Source: Streptomyces sp. ISL-12 (GTDB taxonomy: Bacteria; Actinomycetota; Actinomycetes; Streptomycetales; Streptomycetaceae). Taken from it: a DNA stretch of 64,000 nucleotides. The stretch lies in the NCBI RefSeq assembly GCF_018614415.1, contig NZ_JAGGOO010000071.1, positions 1 through 64,000 of the forward strand, given 5' to 3'. Numbering within the stretch: the first letter of the stretch is position 1; the number at the start of each line of letters is the position of its first letter. The translations under genes were made by a program, and so were the position numbers. Below the pieces are notes generated by a model. The model saw only the letters and a program-made list of their open reading frames with translations. It ran no database searches and was not told the origin of the DNA. This document shows positions 34,004-42,422 of the stretch, piece after piece.

Positions 34004-35287
34004 TCAGGCGATGCGCTCCAGCACCACCGGCGAGCCGCTGAACTCCGTCCCCGGGGCCGCGATGTCGTAGGAGCCCGTCACCGCCTCCAGCGCGTACGCG
34101 AACCGCTCCGGCGTGTCCGTGTGCAGGGTCAGCAGGGGCTGGCCCGCGCGGACCTCGTCGCCCGGCTTGGCGTGCAGTTCCACGCCCGCCGCCGCCTGCA
34201 CCGGGTCCTCCTTGCGGGCGCGTCCGGCGCCCAGGCGCCAGGCGGCGACGCCGATGTCGTAGGCGTCCAGGCGGGTCAGGACACCGGAGGCACCGGCCGT
34301 CACCACGTGCTGTTCCTTCGAGGTGGGCAGGGCCGCGTCCGGGTCGCCGCCCTGGGCGCTGATCATGCGGCGCCAGACGTCCATCGCGGAGCCGTCGGCC
34401 AGCGCCTTCGCCGGGTCGGCGTCGCGGATGCCCGCCGCGTCGAGCATCTCGCGGGCCAGGGCGAGGGTCAGTTCGACGACGTCCGCCGGGCCGCCGCCCG
34501 CCAGGACCTCCACCGACTCGCGGACCTCCAGGGCGTTGCCCGCGGTGAGGCCGAGCGGGGTGGACATGTCGGTGAGCAGGGCGACCGTCTTCACGCCGTG
34601 GTCGGTGCCGAGGCCCACCATCGTCCGGGCCAGCTCGCGGGCGTCCTCGACCGTCTTCATGAAGGCGCCGCTGCCCGCCTTCACGTCGAGGACGAGCGAG
34701 CCGGTGCCCTCGGCGATCTTCTTCGACATGATCGAGGAGGCGATCAGCGGGATCGCCTCCACCGTGCCGGTCACGTCACGCAGGGCGTACAGCTTCTTGT
34801 CCGCCGGGGCCAGACCGTCGCCGGCCGCGCAGATCACCGCGCCCGTGGAGTCCAGTACGTCCAGCATCTCGGCGTTGGAGAGCAGCGCCCGCCAGCCCGG
34901 GATCGACTCCAGCTTGTCCAGCGTGCCGCCGGTGTGGCCGAGGCCCCGGCCGCTGAGCTGCGGGACGGCGGCGCCGCAGGCCGCGACCAGCGGGGCCAGT
35001 GGAAGGGTGATCTTGTCCCCGACGCCGCCCGTGGAGTGCTTGTCGGCGGTGGGGCGGGACAGGGAGGAGAAGTCCATGCGCTCGCCCGACGCGATCATCG
35101 CCGCCGTCCAGCGGGCGATCTCGCCGCGGTTCATGCCGTTGAGGAGGATGGCCATGGCGAGCGCCGACATCTGCTCGTCGGCGACCTCCCCGCGGGTGTA
35201 CGCGTCGATGACCCAGTCGATCTGCTCGTCGCTGAGTTCCCCGCGGTCGCGCTTGGTGCGGATGACGGAGATGACGTCCATGGCCAT
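34004..35287 (-). CDS. deoA: Thymidine/pyrimidine-nucleoside phosphorylase
   Basis: This 427-residue enzyme phosphorolyses thymidine/deoxyuridine to base and deoxyribose-1-phosphate. The family signature is seen near the N-terminus as SRPTADKHSTGGVGDK (phosphate and nucleoside binding), then LSGRGLGHTGGTLDKLES. The alpha/beta domain contains KAGSGAFMKTVEDAREL. The C-terminal domain carries LHAKPGDEVRAGQPLLTLHT. ATG 35287 has GGAAG upstream; an ATG two codons later is an alternative. Last gene of the transporter operon, it supplies deoxyribose-phosphate for DeoC after mutase action (mutase not in this window). Confidence 0.96.
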   Translation of the reverse strand: MAMDVISVIRTKRDRGELSDEQIDWVIDAYTRGEVADEQMSALAMAILLNGMNRGEIARWTAAMIASGERMDFSSLSRPTADKHSTGGVGDKITLPLAPLVAACGAAVPQLSGRGLGHTGGTLDKLESIPGWRALLSNAEMLDVLDSTGAVICAAGDGLAPADKKLYALRDVTGTVEAIPLIASSIMSKKIAEGTGSLVLDVKAGSGAFMKTVEDARELARTMVGLGTDHGVKTVALLTDMSTPLGLTAGNALEVRESVEVLAGGGPADVVELTLALAREMLDAAGIRDADPAKALADGSAMDVWRRMISAQGGDPDAALPTSKEQHVVTAGASGVLTRLDAYDIGVAAWRLGAGRARKEDPVQAAAGVELHAKPGDEVRAGQPLLTLHTDTPERFAYALEAVTGSYDIAAPGTEFSGSPVVLERIA

Positions 35288-35303
35288 GACGGGACTTCCT
35301 TAC

Positions 35304-35696
35304 TTACTTGGTGAGGTGGTCGGGGCCGAAGGCCTGCGGGAGCATCTCCGAGAGCGGGAGGATGCCCGCCGGGGTCTCCAGGAGCAGGCCGGGGCCGCCG
35401 AACTCGTACAGCAGCTGGCGGCAGCGTCCGCACGGGACGAGGACCTCGCCGTGGCCGTCGACGCAGGTGAAGTGGGTCAGCCGGCCGCCGCCCGAGTTCT
35501 GCAGCGCGGAGACCAGACCGCACTCGGCGCACAGGCCGATGCCGTAGCTGGCGTTCTCCACGTTGCAGCCGGTGACGGTGCGGCCGTCGTCGACCAGGGC
35601 CGCCACGCCGACGGGATACCCGGAGTAGGGGGCGTACGCCCGGGACATGGCGTCCCGGGCTGCCTGGCGCAGCGACTCCCAGTCGACGTCGGTCAC
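35304..35696 (-). CDS. cdd: Cytidine deaminase
   Basis: This 130-residue zinc enzyme converts (deoxy)cytidine to (deoxy)uridine. It has the tetrameric-type metal site: GLCAECGL (Cys56 ligand and catalytic Glu58) and PCGRCRQLL (Cys89, Cys92). GCNVENASYG binds substrate. The GTG start overlaps the permease stop (GTGA), and deoA follows 16 nt later, so imported cytidine can be deaminated and then split. Confidence 0.96.
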   Translation of the reverse strand: MTDVDWESLRQAARDAMSRAYAPYSGYPVGVAALVDDGRTVTGCNVENASYGIGLCAECGLVSALQNSGGGRLTHFTCVDGHGEVLVPCGRCRQLLYEFGGPGLLLETPAGILPLSEMLPQAFGPDHLTK

Positions 35697-36967
35697 TTGC
35701 CCTGCCCCTTCCGGTACGGCATGCCGTCCGCCTTCGGCATCCGCAGGCGCTGCGCGGACAGGGCGAGGACGACGAGGGTGATGACGTACGGCGTGGCGGA
35801 GACGACCTGGTTGGGGACCTCGTCGGTGCCCGCGTACCAGGCGAAGACCAGCGCGCCGACGACCACGGTGATCGCGGCCTTGACGTACTTCTTGCGGACC
35901 GCCAGCCAGATGGCGCCGACCAGGAGCAGCAGGGCTCCCAGCAGCAGCAGCGCGTGCACGTTGGCCGAGCCGCCGCGCAGGTTGAGGCTGTCGGTGTAGC
36001 CGAACAGGCCGGCCCCGATGGCGAGGCCGCCCGGCATCCAGTTGCCGAAGATCATCGCGGCGAGGCCGATGTAGCCGCGGCCGCTGGTCTGGCCCTCCAG
36101 GTAGAAGGGGTTGGCGACGATGGAGAGGAAGACGCCGCCGAGACCGGCCAGACCGCCGGAGATGATCACGGCGAGGTACTTGTACTTGTAGACGTTGACG
36201 CCGAGGGACTCGGCGGCCACCGGGTTCTCGCCGCAGGAGCGCAGGCGCAGACCGAACGGCGTGCGCCACAGGATCCACCAGGTGGCGGGGATCAGCGCGA
36301 CCGCGACGAGCGTCAGCCAGGAGACGTCCGTGACCAGGCCGCCGAGCAGGCCCGCGATGTCCGAGACGAAGAACCAGCCCTGGTCGTTGAGCGACTTCAG
36401 TCCGTCGGAGAGGCCGGGGATGGTGAAGTGGCCCAGCGAGTCGACCGGCGGGGACTGCTTGGCGGAGCCGCCCTGGTGGCCCTCGAAGGCGAGGGGGGCC
36501 AGGTAGCGGGTGGCGCCGAGGGCGAGGATGTTGAGGGCGACGCCGGAGACGATGTGGTTGACGTTGAAGGTGATCGTCACGATGGCGTGCAGCAGACCGC
36601 CGAGCGCGCCGCCGATGATGCCGACGAGGACGCCGGTCCACGGGCCCCACTGGAAGCCGGCCCAGGCGCCGAACCAGGTGCCCAGGATCATCATGCCTTC
36701 GAGGCCGATGTTGACGACGCCCGCGCGCTCCGCCCACAGACCGCCGAGTCCCGCGAGGCCGATCGGCACGGCGAGCTGGAGGGCGGTGGACATCTGGCTG
36801 ACGTTGGTGATGCCGTCCGCGCCGGTGATGATGCGGACGAGGGAGGTCAGCGCCAGGGCTCCGGCGATGACGAGCAGCAGCACCGGCAGGGACATGCGGC
36901 GGCCGGTGGGGGCGGCCGGCTTCATCGTCGGCTGGTTGAGGTCGTTCGCCATGAGGGGAGCGGTCAT
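35693..36967 (-). CDS. Nucleoside ABC transporter permease (NupQ/YufQ type)
   Basis: This 424-residue permease of the BPD_transp_2 class has about ten helices. Diagnostic parts are LAVPIGLAGLGGLWAERAGVVNIGLEGMM, GLLHAIVTITFNVNHIVSGVALN and LRLRSCGENPVAAESLGVNV, which is the ATPase-docking loop. ATG 36967 overlaps the upstream permease stop (ATGA). It forms a heterodimer with the next permease; together with the ATPase and BMP lipoproteins it imports purine/pyrimidine nucleosides. The C-terminal ~70 residues extend beyond the usual permease length with two extra hydrophobic segments. Confidence 0.92.
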   Translation of the reverse strand: MTAPLMANDLNQPTMKPAAPTGRRMSLPVLLLVIAGALALTSLVRIITGADGITNVSQMSTALQLAVPIGLAGLGGLWAERAGVVNIGLEGMMILGTWFGAWAGFQWGPWTGVLVGIIGGALGGLLHAIVTITFNVNHIVSGVALNILALGATRYLAPLAFEGHQGGSAKQSPPVDSLGHFTIPGLSDGLKSLNDQGWFFVSDIAGLLGGLVTDVSWLTLVAVALIPATWWILWRTPFGLRLRSCGENPVAAESLGVNVYKYKYLAVIISGGLAGLGGVFLSIVANPFYLEGQTSGRGYIGLAAMIFGNWMPGGLAIGAGLFGYTDSLNLRGGSANVHALLLLGALLLLVGAIWLAVRKKYVKAAITVVVGALVFAWYAGTDEVPNQVVSATPYVITLVVLALSAQRLRMPKADGMPYRKGQGK

Positions 36968-38088
36968 CGGGCCGCCACCTCCTTGTCCGTGTTGTCGGTG
37001 GCGCCCAGGACGTGCCCCGCGGCCAGTTCCGCGCCGACCCGGCGCTGCTGGCGGCGCAGGCCCCACTCGCGTACGGCCTCGTAGGAGACGACCACGGAGA
37101 GGACGATCAGGCCCTGCATGATGACCGCGATCTCCTTGTCGTACCCGTGGAAGTCCAGCTCGGGGCTGGCCTTGTCGAGCCAGGCCCACAGCAGGGCGGC
37201 GAAGGCGATGCCGACGGGGCTGTTGCGGCCGAGCAGGGCGATGCCGATGCCGAGGAAGCCGATGCCGGTGGGGAAGTTGAGGCTGTAGGTGTGGGTGTCG
37301 CCGAGGAGGATGGGCAGGCCCGCGAGGCCGGCCAGTCCGCCCGAGATGAGCATGGCGGTCAGGACCATGCGCTTGGGGTCCACGCCGCTGGCCGACGCGG
37401 CCGTCTCCGAGGCGCCCGAGGCGCGCAGGTCGAAGCCGAAGCGGGTGCGGTTGAGGACGACCCAGTAGCCGATGCCGAGGAGGACGGCGAGGACGACCAG
37501 GCCGTAGACCTCGCCGGCCGCGCCCAGGTCGATGCCGGGGACCCAGCCGGAGTCGTGCATCTCGCCGGTGGTGTTGTTGTTGCCGACCTTGACGCCGAAG
37601 ACGTCGGGGAGCCACAGGTAGCCGATGACGGCGGTGGCGATGGAGTTCAGCATGATCGTCGCGACGACCTCGCTGACGCCCCGGGTGACCTTCAGGACGC
37701 CGGCGATGCCGGACCAGAAGGCGCCGGTGAGGACGGCGGTGAGGAGGAGGAGCGGGATCTGGAGGACGCCGGGGAGGGCGACGTGGGCGCCCACGACGGC
37801 GGCCATCATGGCGGCGAGCTGGTACTGGCCGTCGACGCCGATGTTGAACAGGTTCATCCGGAAGCCGATGGCGACCGCGAGGGCGGCGATGTAGTACATC
37901 GACGCCTGGTTGATGATCAGGACCTGGATGTCGGAGAACCCGGCCTGCTCGAACATCAGGGCGAAGGGTTCCACCGGGTTCTTGCCGGAGGCGATCAGCA
38001 CGATCGCGCTCAGCACGAAGGCCACGGCGAGCGCGATGACCGGTCCGGCCACCGCGAGGAGCACGCGCTCCTTGTCGAACTTCTTCAT
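36964..38088 (-). CDS. Nucleoside ABC transporter permease (NupP/YufP type)
   Basis: This 374-residue BPD_transp_2 permease shows AVAIGFRMNLFNIGVDGQYQLA, VTRGVSEVVATIMLNSIA, FDLRASGASETAASASGVDP (docking loop) and LGIGIALLGRNSPVGIAFAALLW. The NNNTTGEM-containing segment is external. It starts at ATG 38088, which overlaps the ATPase stop by 1 nt. It pairs with the downstream permease. Confidence 0.92.
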   Translation of the reverse strand: MKKFDKERVLLAVAGPVIALAVAFVLSAIVLIASGKNPVEPFALMFEQAGFSDIQVLIINQASMYYIAALAVAIGFRMNLFNIGVDGQYQLAAMMAAVVGAHVALPGVLQIPLLLLTAVLTGAFWSGIAGVLKVTRGVSEVVATIMLNSIATAVIGYLWLPDVFGVKVGNNNTTGEMHDSGWVPGIDLGAAGEVYGLVVLAVLLGIGYWVVLNRTRFGFDLRASGASETAASASGVDPKRMVLTAMLISGGLAGLAGLPILLGDTHTYSLNFPTGIGFLGIGIALLGRNSPVGIAFAALLWAWLDKASPELDFHGYDKEIAVIMQGLIVLSVVVSYEAVREWGLRRQQRRVGAELAAGHVLGATDNTDKEVAAR

Positions 38089-39704
38089 CAGCGGGCCTCG
38101 TCCTTCCCGGAGGCTTCGGAAGTCCCGGGCTCGTCGCGTTCCTCGTGCTCCAGGTGGCCGGTGGCCGCGCCGGTCATCGCCGAGCCGAGTTCCTCGGGCG
38201 TGATGGTCGCCGGGTCGGCGTCGGCGACGAGCTTGCCGTCGTAGATGACCCGGAGGGTGTCGGACAGGCCGATCAGCTCGTCCAGGTCGGCGGAGATCAG
38301 CAGCACGGCCAGGCCCTCGCGGCGGGCCTCGCGGATGTGGTCCCAGATCGCGGCCTGGGCGCCGACGTCCACGCCCCGGGTGGGGTGGGCGGCGATCAGG
38401 AAGCGCGGCGCGTGGCTCATCTCGCGGCCGACGATCAGCTTCTGCTGGTTGCCGCCGGAGAGGGAGGCGGCGGTGACGTCGATGCCGGGGGTGCGGACGT
38501 CGTACGTCTCGACGATCCGGCGGGTGTCGTCCTGGGCGGCCTTGATGTCCAGCCAGACGCCCTTGGCGTTGGGCTTCTCGGTGACGTGGCCGAGGATGCG
38601 GTTCTCCCAGAGGGGCGCCTCCAGGAGCAGACCGTGGCGGTGCCGGTCCTCGGGGATGTAGCCGACGCCCTGCTCGCGGCGCTTGCGCGTGGTCCAGGCG
38701 GTGATCTCGTCGTCGGCGAGGCGTATCGACCCGGAGTCGGGGGCGCGCAGGCCGATCAGCGCGTCGACCAGCTCCGTCTGGCCGTTGCCCTCGACGCCGG
38801 CGATGCCGAGCACCTCACCGGCGTGGATGGTGAAGGTGACGTCGTCGAGGAGGGCCTTGCCGCCGGGGGCGGCGAGGCGCAGCTTGTCGACGGTGAGCAC
38901 GGGGCGGTCGGTGACCGTGGACTCGGCCGTCTCCGGCGTGGGCAGTTCGCTGCCGACCATCATCTCGGCGAGCTGGCGCGGGGTCGTCTCGGACGGGACG
39001 GCCGTGCCGACCGTGGTGCCGCGCCGGATGACGGTGATCTCGTCGGCGACGGAGAGCACCTCGCCCAGCTTGTGGGAGATGAAGATGACCGACAGTCCCT
39101 CGGACTTCAGCTCACGCAGGTTGTCGAAGAGCGCGTCGACCTCCTGCGGCACGAGCACGGCGGTCGGCTCGTCGAGGATGAGGGTGCGGGCGCCCCGGTA
39201 GAGGACCTTGAGGATCTCCACGCGCTGGCGGGCGGCGACGCCCAGTTCCTCGACCAGCAGGTCGGGGCGGACGTCGAGGCCGTAGCGCTCGGAGATCTCC
39301 TGGATCTTGCGGCGGGCCTTGGAGCCGATGCCGTAGAGCTTCTCGCTGCCGAGGACCACGTTCTCCAGGACCGTGAGGTTGTCGGCGAGCATGAAGTGCT
39401 GGTGGACCATGCCGATGCCGCGCACGATCGCGTCGGCCGGGGACGAGAAGGAGACCTGCTCGCCGTCGACCGTGATCGTCCCCTCGTCCGGCTTCTGCAT
39501 GCCGTAGAGGATCTTCATCAGCGTCGACTTGCCGGCGCCGTTCTCGCCGACGAGGGCGTGGACGGTGCCCTTGCGGACGGTGAGGTGGATGTCGTGGTTG
39601 GCCACGACTCCGGGGAAACGCTTGGTGATCCCGGCGAGCTGGACGGCGGTCGCCTGACCGCTGCCCGCCGCTGCCGAGGCCGGAGGGCTGCTGGACGCGT
39701 TGAT
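38088..39704 (-). CDS. Nucleoside ABC transporter ATPase (two-domain), probable AUC start
   Basis: A double ABC ATPase of about 538 residues. Domain 1 has Walker A LVGENGAGKSTLMKILYG, signature ELGVAARQRVEILKVLYRGA and Walker B LILDEPTAVL. Domain 2 has the degenerate GVEGNGQTEL loop, signature SLSGGNQQKLIVGREM and HPTRGVDVG, typical of sugar/nucleoside importers. The first good ATG/GTG/TTG in frame is the GTG at 39605, which would remove the first strand (VQLAGITKRFPGVV). The frame stays open upstream to a TAG, and the only sensibly placed codon is ATC at 39704-39702, 8 nt after AGGAG. A non-canonical AUC start or a sequencing difference is therefore suspected; 39605 is the conservative start. 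Confidence 0.85.
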   Translation of the reverse strand: MNASSSPPASAAAGSGQATAVQLAGITKRFPGVVANHDIHLTVRKGTVHALVGENGAGKSTLMKILYGMQKPDEGTITVDGEQVSFSSPADAIVRGIGMVHQHFMLADNLTVLENVVLGSEKLYGIGSKARRKIQEISERYGLDVRPDLLVEELGVAARQRVEILKVLYRGARTLILDEPTAVLVPQEVDALFDNLRELKSEGLSVIFISHKLGEVLSVADEITVIRRGTTVGTAVPSETTPRQLAEMMVGSELPTPETAESTVTDRPVLTVDKLRLAAPGGKALLDDVTFTIHAGEVLGIAGVEGNGQTELVDALIGLRAPDSGSIRLADDEITAWTTRKRREQGVGYIPEDRHRHGLLLEAPLWENRILGHVTEKPNAKGVWLDIKAAQDDTRRIVETYDVRTPGIDVTAASLSGGNQQKLIVGREMSHAPRFLIAAHPTRGVDVGAQAAIWDHIREARREGLAVLLISADLDELIGLSDTLRVIYDGKLVADADPATITPEELGSAMTGAATGHLEHEERDEPGTSEASGKDEAR

Positions 39705-39732
39705 GGCGCACTCTCCTGGGGACGGGGGCCGT

Positions 39733-39744
39733 CTACGCGTGTAG
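39733..39744. promoter_or_regulatory. Nucleoside-regulon operator before the transporter operon
   Basis: CTACGCGTGTAG, one mismatch from the deoC/add palindrome, lies about 28 nt upstream of the probable ATPase start. Confidence 0.68.
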
Positions 39745-39781
39745 CGCCCCTACGGCATCGAAAGCGGTGGCACACCTGCTT

Positions 39782-39830
39782 CGGCGGGGTACGGGGCGGA
39801 CGCCCGAGGACGCCTCCCCGTACCCCGCCG
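39782..39830 (-). terminator. Terminator after the first bmp gene
   Basis: A perfect 15-bp stem (39782-39796 with 39816-39830) with 19 nt loop lies 47 nt past the stop at 39878. It separates bmp1 from the transporter operon. Confidence 0.78.
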
Positions 39831-39877
39831 AGCGGCTGCGCGACCGCGGTGGTGGCACGGTGCGGGTGCTGCCGGTG

Positions 39878-40927
39878 TCAGCTGCTCTTGACCTTGATGT
39901 CGCCGTCGATGATCTTCTCCTTGGCCGTCTCGATGGCTTCCTGGAGCTCGGTGTCGTCCGCGAACTTCGGGTTGGAGTCCGACAGGCTCACTTCACCGGT
40001 CTTCAGATCGCCCCGCACGATACCGGTCTCCGGCTTTCCGTCCTCGACCGACTTCGCCAGGTTGTAGACCGCCTTGGCGACGTCCTTCATCGCCGAGGTG
40101 AGGATCGAGTCCTTGTACTTGGCGAGGGCTTCCTGCTGGTACTGGTCGGAGTCGACGCCGATCGCCCACACCTTGTTGGCGGCGGCGGCCTCGATCACGC
40201 CCTGCCCGGACAGACCGGCCGCGGCGTACACCACGTCGGCCTTGTTCTCGATCTGGCCCTCGGCGGCGGTCTTGCCCTTGTCGGGGCTGGAGAAGCCGCC
40301 CTCCTCCGCGGTCTGCGTCAGGTACTGGGAGAGGACCTTGGCCTTGGGGTTGGTGTCCTTGACACCCTGCTCGAAGCCGGCCTGGAACTTGTGGATCAGC
40401 GGGTTGTCCACACCGCCGATGAACCCGACCACGTTGCTCTTCGTGGACTTGGCGGCGGCGACGCCGGCCAGGTAGGAGCCCTGCTCCTCGGAGAAGACGA
40501 GGTCGGCGACGTTCTCGGCCTCGATGGTGGAGTCGTCGACGATGCCGAAGGTGACGTCCGGGAACTTCTCGGCCGCGCCCTTGACGGCGGCGGCGTACGC
40601 GTAGCCGACGCCCACGATCGGGTTGTAGCCCTGCTTGGCGAGGGACTCCAGGCGCTGCTGCTTGTCGGCGTCGGTCTCACCGTCGGTCGGCTCGATGTCC
40701 GCCGTCTCGTACTTGAACTCCTTCTTCGCCTGTTCCAGGCCCGCGTAGGCCGCGTCGTTGAAGGACTGGTCGCCCTTGCCGCCCACGTCGTACGCGATCG
40801 CGAGACCCTTGTCGCCCTTCGACTCCGAGGAGGAGGACGAGGTCGAGGTACCACCGCAGGCGGCGAGCGCGAGGGCCAGGGAGGCGGTCGCTGCGCCTGC
40901 GACCGTGATCCGGGAAATCCGGCGCAT
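39878..40927 (-). CDS. BMP-family nucleoside-binding lipoprotein 1
   Basis: This 349-residue lipoprotein has signal ALALAACGG (Cys about 24). The mature Bmp/PnrA-type binding protein shows GLAIAYDVGGKGDQSFNDAAYAG, PIVGVGYAYAAAV, FIGGVDNPLIHKFQAGFEQG and VVYAAAGLSGQGVIEAA, all characteristic of nucleoside receptors. It should present nucleosides to the neighbouring permease pair. It is monocistronic, with its own operator and terminator. It is clearly paralogous to the following gene, with long identical blocks such as QYLTQTAEEGGFSSPDKGK. Confidence 0.93.
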   Translation of the reverse strand: MRRISRITVAGAATASLALALAACGGTSTSSSSSESKGDKGLAIAYDVGGKGDQSFNDAAYAGLEQAKKEFKYETADIEPTDGETDADKQQRLESLAKQGYNPIVGVGYAYAAAVKGAAEKFPDVTFGIVDDSTIEAENVADLVFSEEQGSYLAGVAAAKSTKSNVVGFIGGVDNPLIHKFQAGFEQGVKDTNPKAKVLSQYLTQTAEEGGFSSPDKGKTAAEGQIENKADVVYAAAGLSGQGVIEAAAANKVWAIGVDSDQYQQEALAKYKDSILTSAMKDVAKAVYNLAKSVEDGKPETGIVRGDLKTGEVSLSDSNPKFADDTELQEAIETAKEKIIDGDIKVKSS

Positions 40928-40992
40928 GTGTGGTGCTCCTGTCGTACAAGCGCCGGACGGGGTTCGGCTGCGGCGCTGGGTTCGCCGCAGAT

Positions 40993-41004
40993 TAACGCGC
41001 GTAG
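40993..41004. promoter_or_regulatory. Nucleoside-regulon operator before bmp1
   Basis: TAACGCGCGTAG, matching the regulon palindrome at 10 of 12 bases, lies 65 nt upstream of the bmp1 start. The same variant is found before bmp2. Confidence 0.65.
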
Positions 41005-41091
41005 ACCAGCCTGAAAACCCCTTCTGTCCACCTTGTTATCGGCCCGTGCCCAACTCTCGCCGGGCGCAAACGCGAGGTGGCGTTCCGTGAC

Positions 41092-41120
41092 GCCCGGCCG
41101 CCTCGCGGCGACGGCCGGGC
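41092..41120 (-). terminator. Possible hairpin after bmp2
   Basis: A 9-bp GC stem (41092-41100 with 41112-41120) lies 8 nt after the bmp2 stop. It is shorter than the other hairpins in the window, so this is a tentative call. Confidence 0.45.
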
Positions 41121-41128
41121 GGGGCGTC

Positions 41129-42202
41129 CTACGGCTCGGTCCGCACCTTGATCGAGCCGCTGACGATGCCTTGCTTCGCCTTGGCGACGGCGTCCTTCAA
41201 CCCGGCGACCTCGGCGTACTCCGGGTTGCTCTCGGACAGGCCCACACCGTCGGACTTCAGGTCGAAGGTCTTGGTACCGGTGAGCGGCTTGCCGTCCTCC
41301 ACCGACCGGGCCAGCGCGAACACGGCCCCGTCGATGTCCTTGAGCGCGGAGGTCAGGATGAAGTCCTTGTACTGGGCGAGGGCCTCCTGCTCGTACTGGT
41401 CGGAGTCGACCCCGATCGCCCACACCTTGTTGGCGGCGGCGGCCTCGATGACCCCCTGCCCGGACAGACCGGCCGCCTGGTAGACGACGTCCGCCTTCTT
41501 CTCGATCTGCCCCTCGGCGGCGGCCTTGCCCTTGTCGGGGCTGGAGAAGCCGCCCTCCTCCGCGGTCTGCGTCAGGTACTGCGAGACCACCTTCACCTCG
41601 GGGTCGGTGTCGGCGACGCCCTGCTCGTACCCGGCCTGGAACTTGTGGATCAGCGGTACGTCGACCCCGCCCACGAACCCGACCGTCTTGGTCTTCGTCG
41701 CCTTGGCGGCGGCGACACCGGCGAGGTAGGACGCCTCGTTCTCGGCGAACACGAGGGAGGCGACGTTGTCGCCCTCGACCACGGAGTCGACGATGCCGAA
41801 GGTGGTGTCCGGGTAGTCGGCGGCGACCTTCTCCATCGCCGGGCCGTAGGCGAAGCCGACGCCGACGACCGGGTTGTAGCCCTGCTTGGCCAGCGAGGCG
41901 AGCCGCTGCTCCTTGTCGGCGTCGGTCTCGCCGTCGGTGGGCTCGATGTCGGCGGTCTTGTAGCCGTACTCCTTCTTCGCCTGCTCCAGGCCCGCGTAGG
42001 CGGCGTCGTTGAAGGACTGGTCGCCCTTGCCGCCGATGTCGTAGGCGATGGCCATGCCCATGTCTTCCTTGGAGCCGCCGCCGTCACCGCCGTCCTCGGT
42101 GCTGGTGCCTCCACAGGCGGTGGCGGCGAGCGCGAGCGACGCGACTCCGACCACGGCGCTGGTCAGTCTCGGTATCCGACGCAGACTCGTTGTCCGACGC
42201 AT
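41129..42202 (-). CDS. BMP-family nucleoside-binding lipoprotein 2
   Basis: This 357-residue paralogue of the preceding protein starts at ATG 42202 with lipobox ALAATACGG. It has MAIAYDIGGKGDQSFNDAAYAG, PVVGVGFAYGPAM, FVGGVDVPLIHKFQAGYEQG and AAGLSGQGVIEAAAANKVW. Two binding proteins for one permease pair suggest different nucleoside preferences or dosage. The gene has its own operator and lies at the border of the accessory region that begins at 42.3 kb. Confidence 0.93.
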   Translation of the reverse strand: MRRTTSLRRIPRLTSAVVGVASLALAATACGGTSTEDGGDGGGSKEDMGMAIAYDIGGKGDQSFNDAAYAGLEQAKKEYGYKTADIEPTDGETDADKEQRLASLAKQGYNPVVGVGFAYGPAMEKVAADYPDTTFGIVDSVVEGDNVASLVFAENEASYLAGVAAAKATKTKTVGFVGGVDVPLIHKFQAGYEQGVADTDPEVKVVSQYLTQTAEEGGFSSPDKGKAAAEGQIEKKADVVYQAAGLSGQGVIEAAAANKVWAIGVDSDQYEQEALAQYKDFILTSALKDIDGAVFALARSVEDGKPLTGTKTFDLKSDGVGLSESNPEYAEVAGLKDAVAKAKQGIVSGSIKVRTEP

Positions 42203-42256
42203 CTGAAGTTCCCCATCCCTCAAGTCCCCGCGGCGAGCGCCCGGTTCGGCGCACAT

Positions 42257-42268
42257 TAACGCGCGTAG
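42257..42268. promoter_or_regulatory. Nucleoside-regulon operator before bmp2
   Basis: TAACGCGCGTAG, identical to the bmp1 site, lies 54 nt upstream of the bmp2 start. Confidence 0.65.
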
Positions 42269-42422
42269 AAACTCCTGGGAACGGGGTTCCTCGGGGCCGT
42301 TATCCATTCGTGCCGGAGGGGGTTACGGGGTTGTGAACCAGCGGTTCGAAGGGGGCGGAAAGGGGTGGGTGCCGGCCCTACCATCGAGGTACGGCAAGCC
42401 GGAGCGATACAGACCCACTGGG

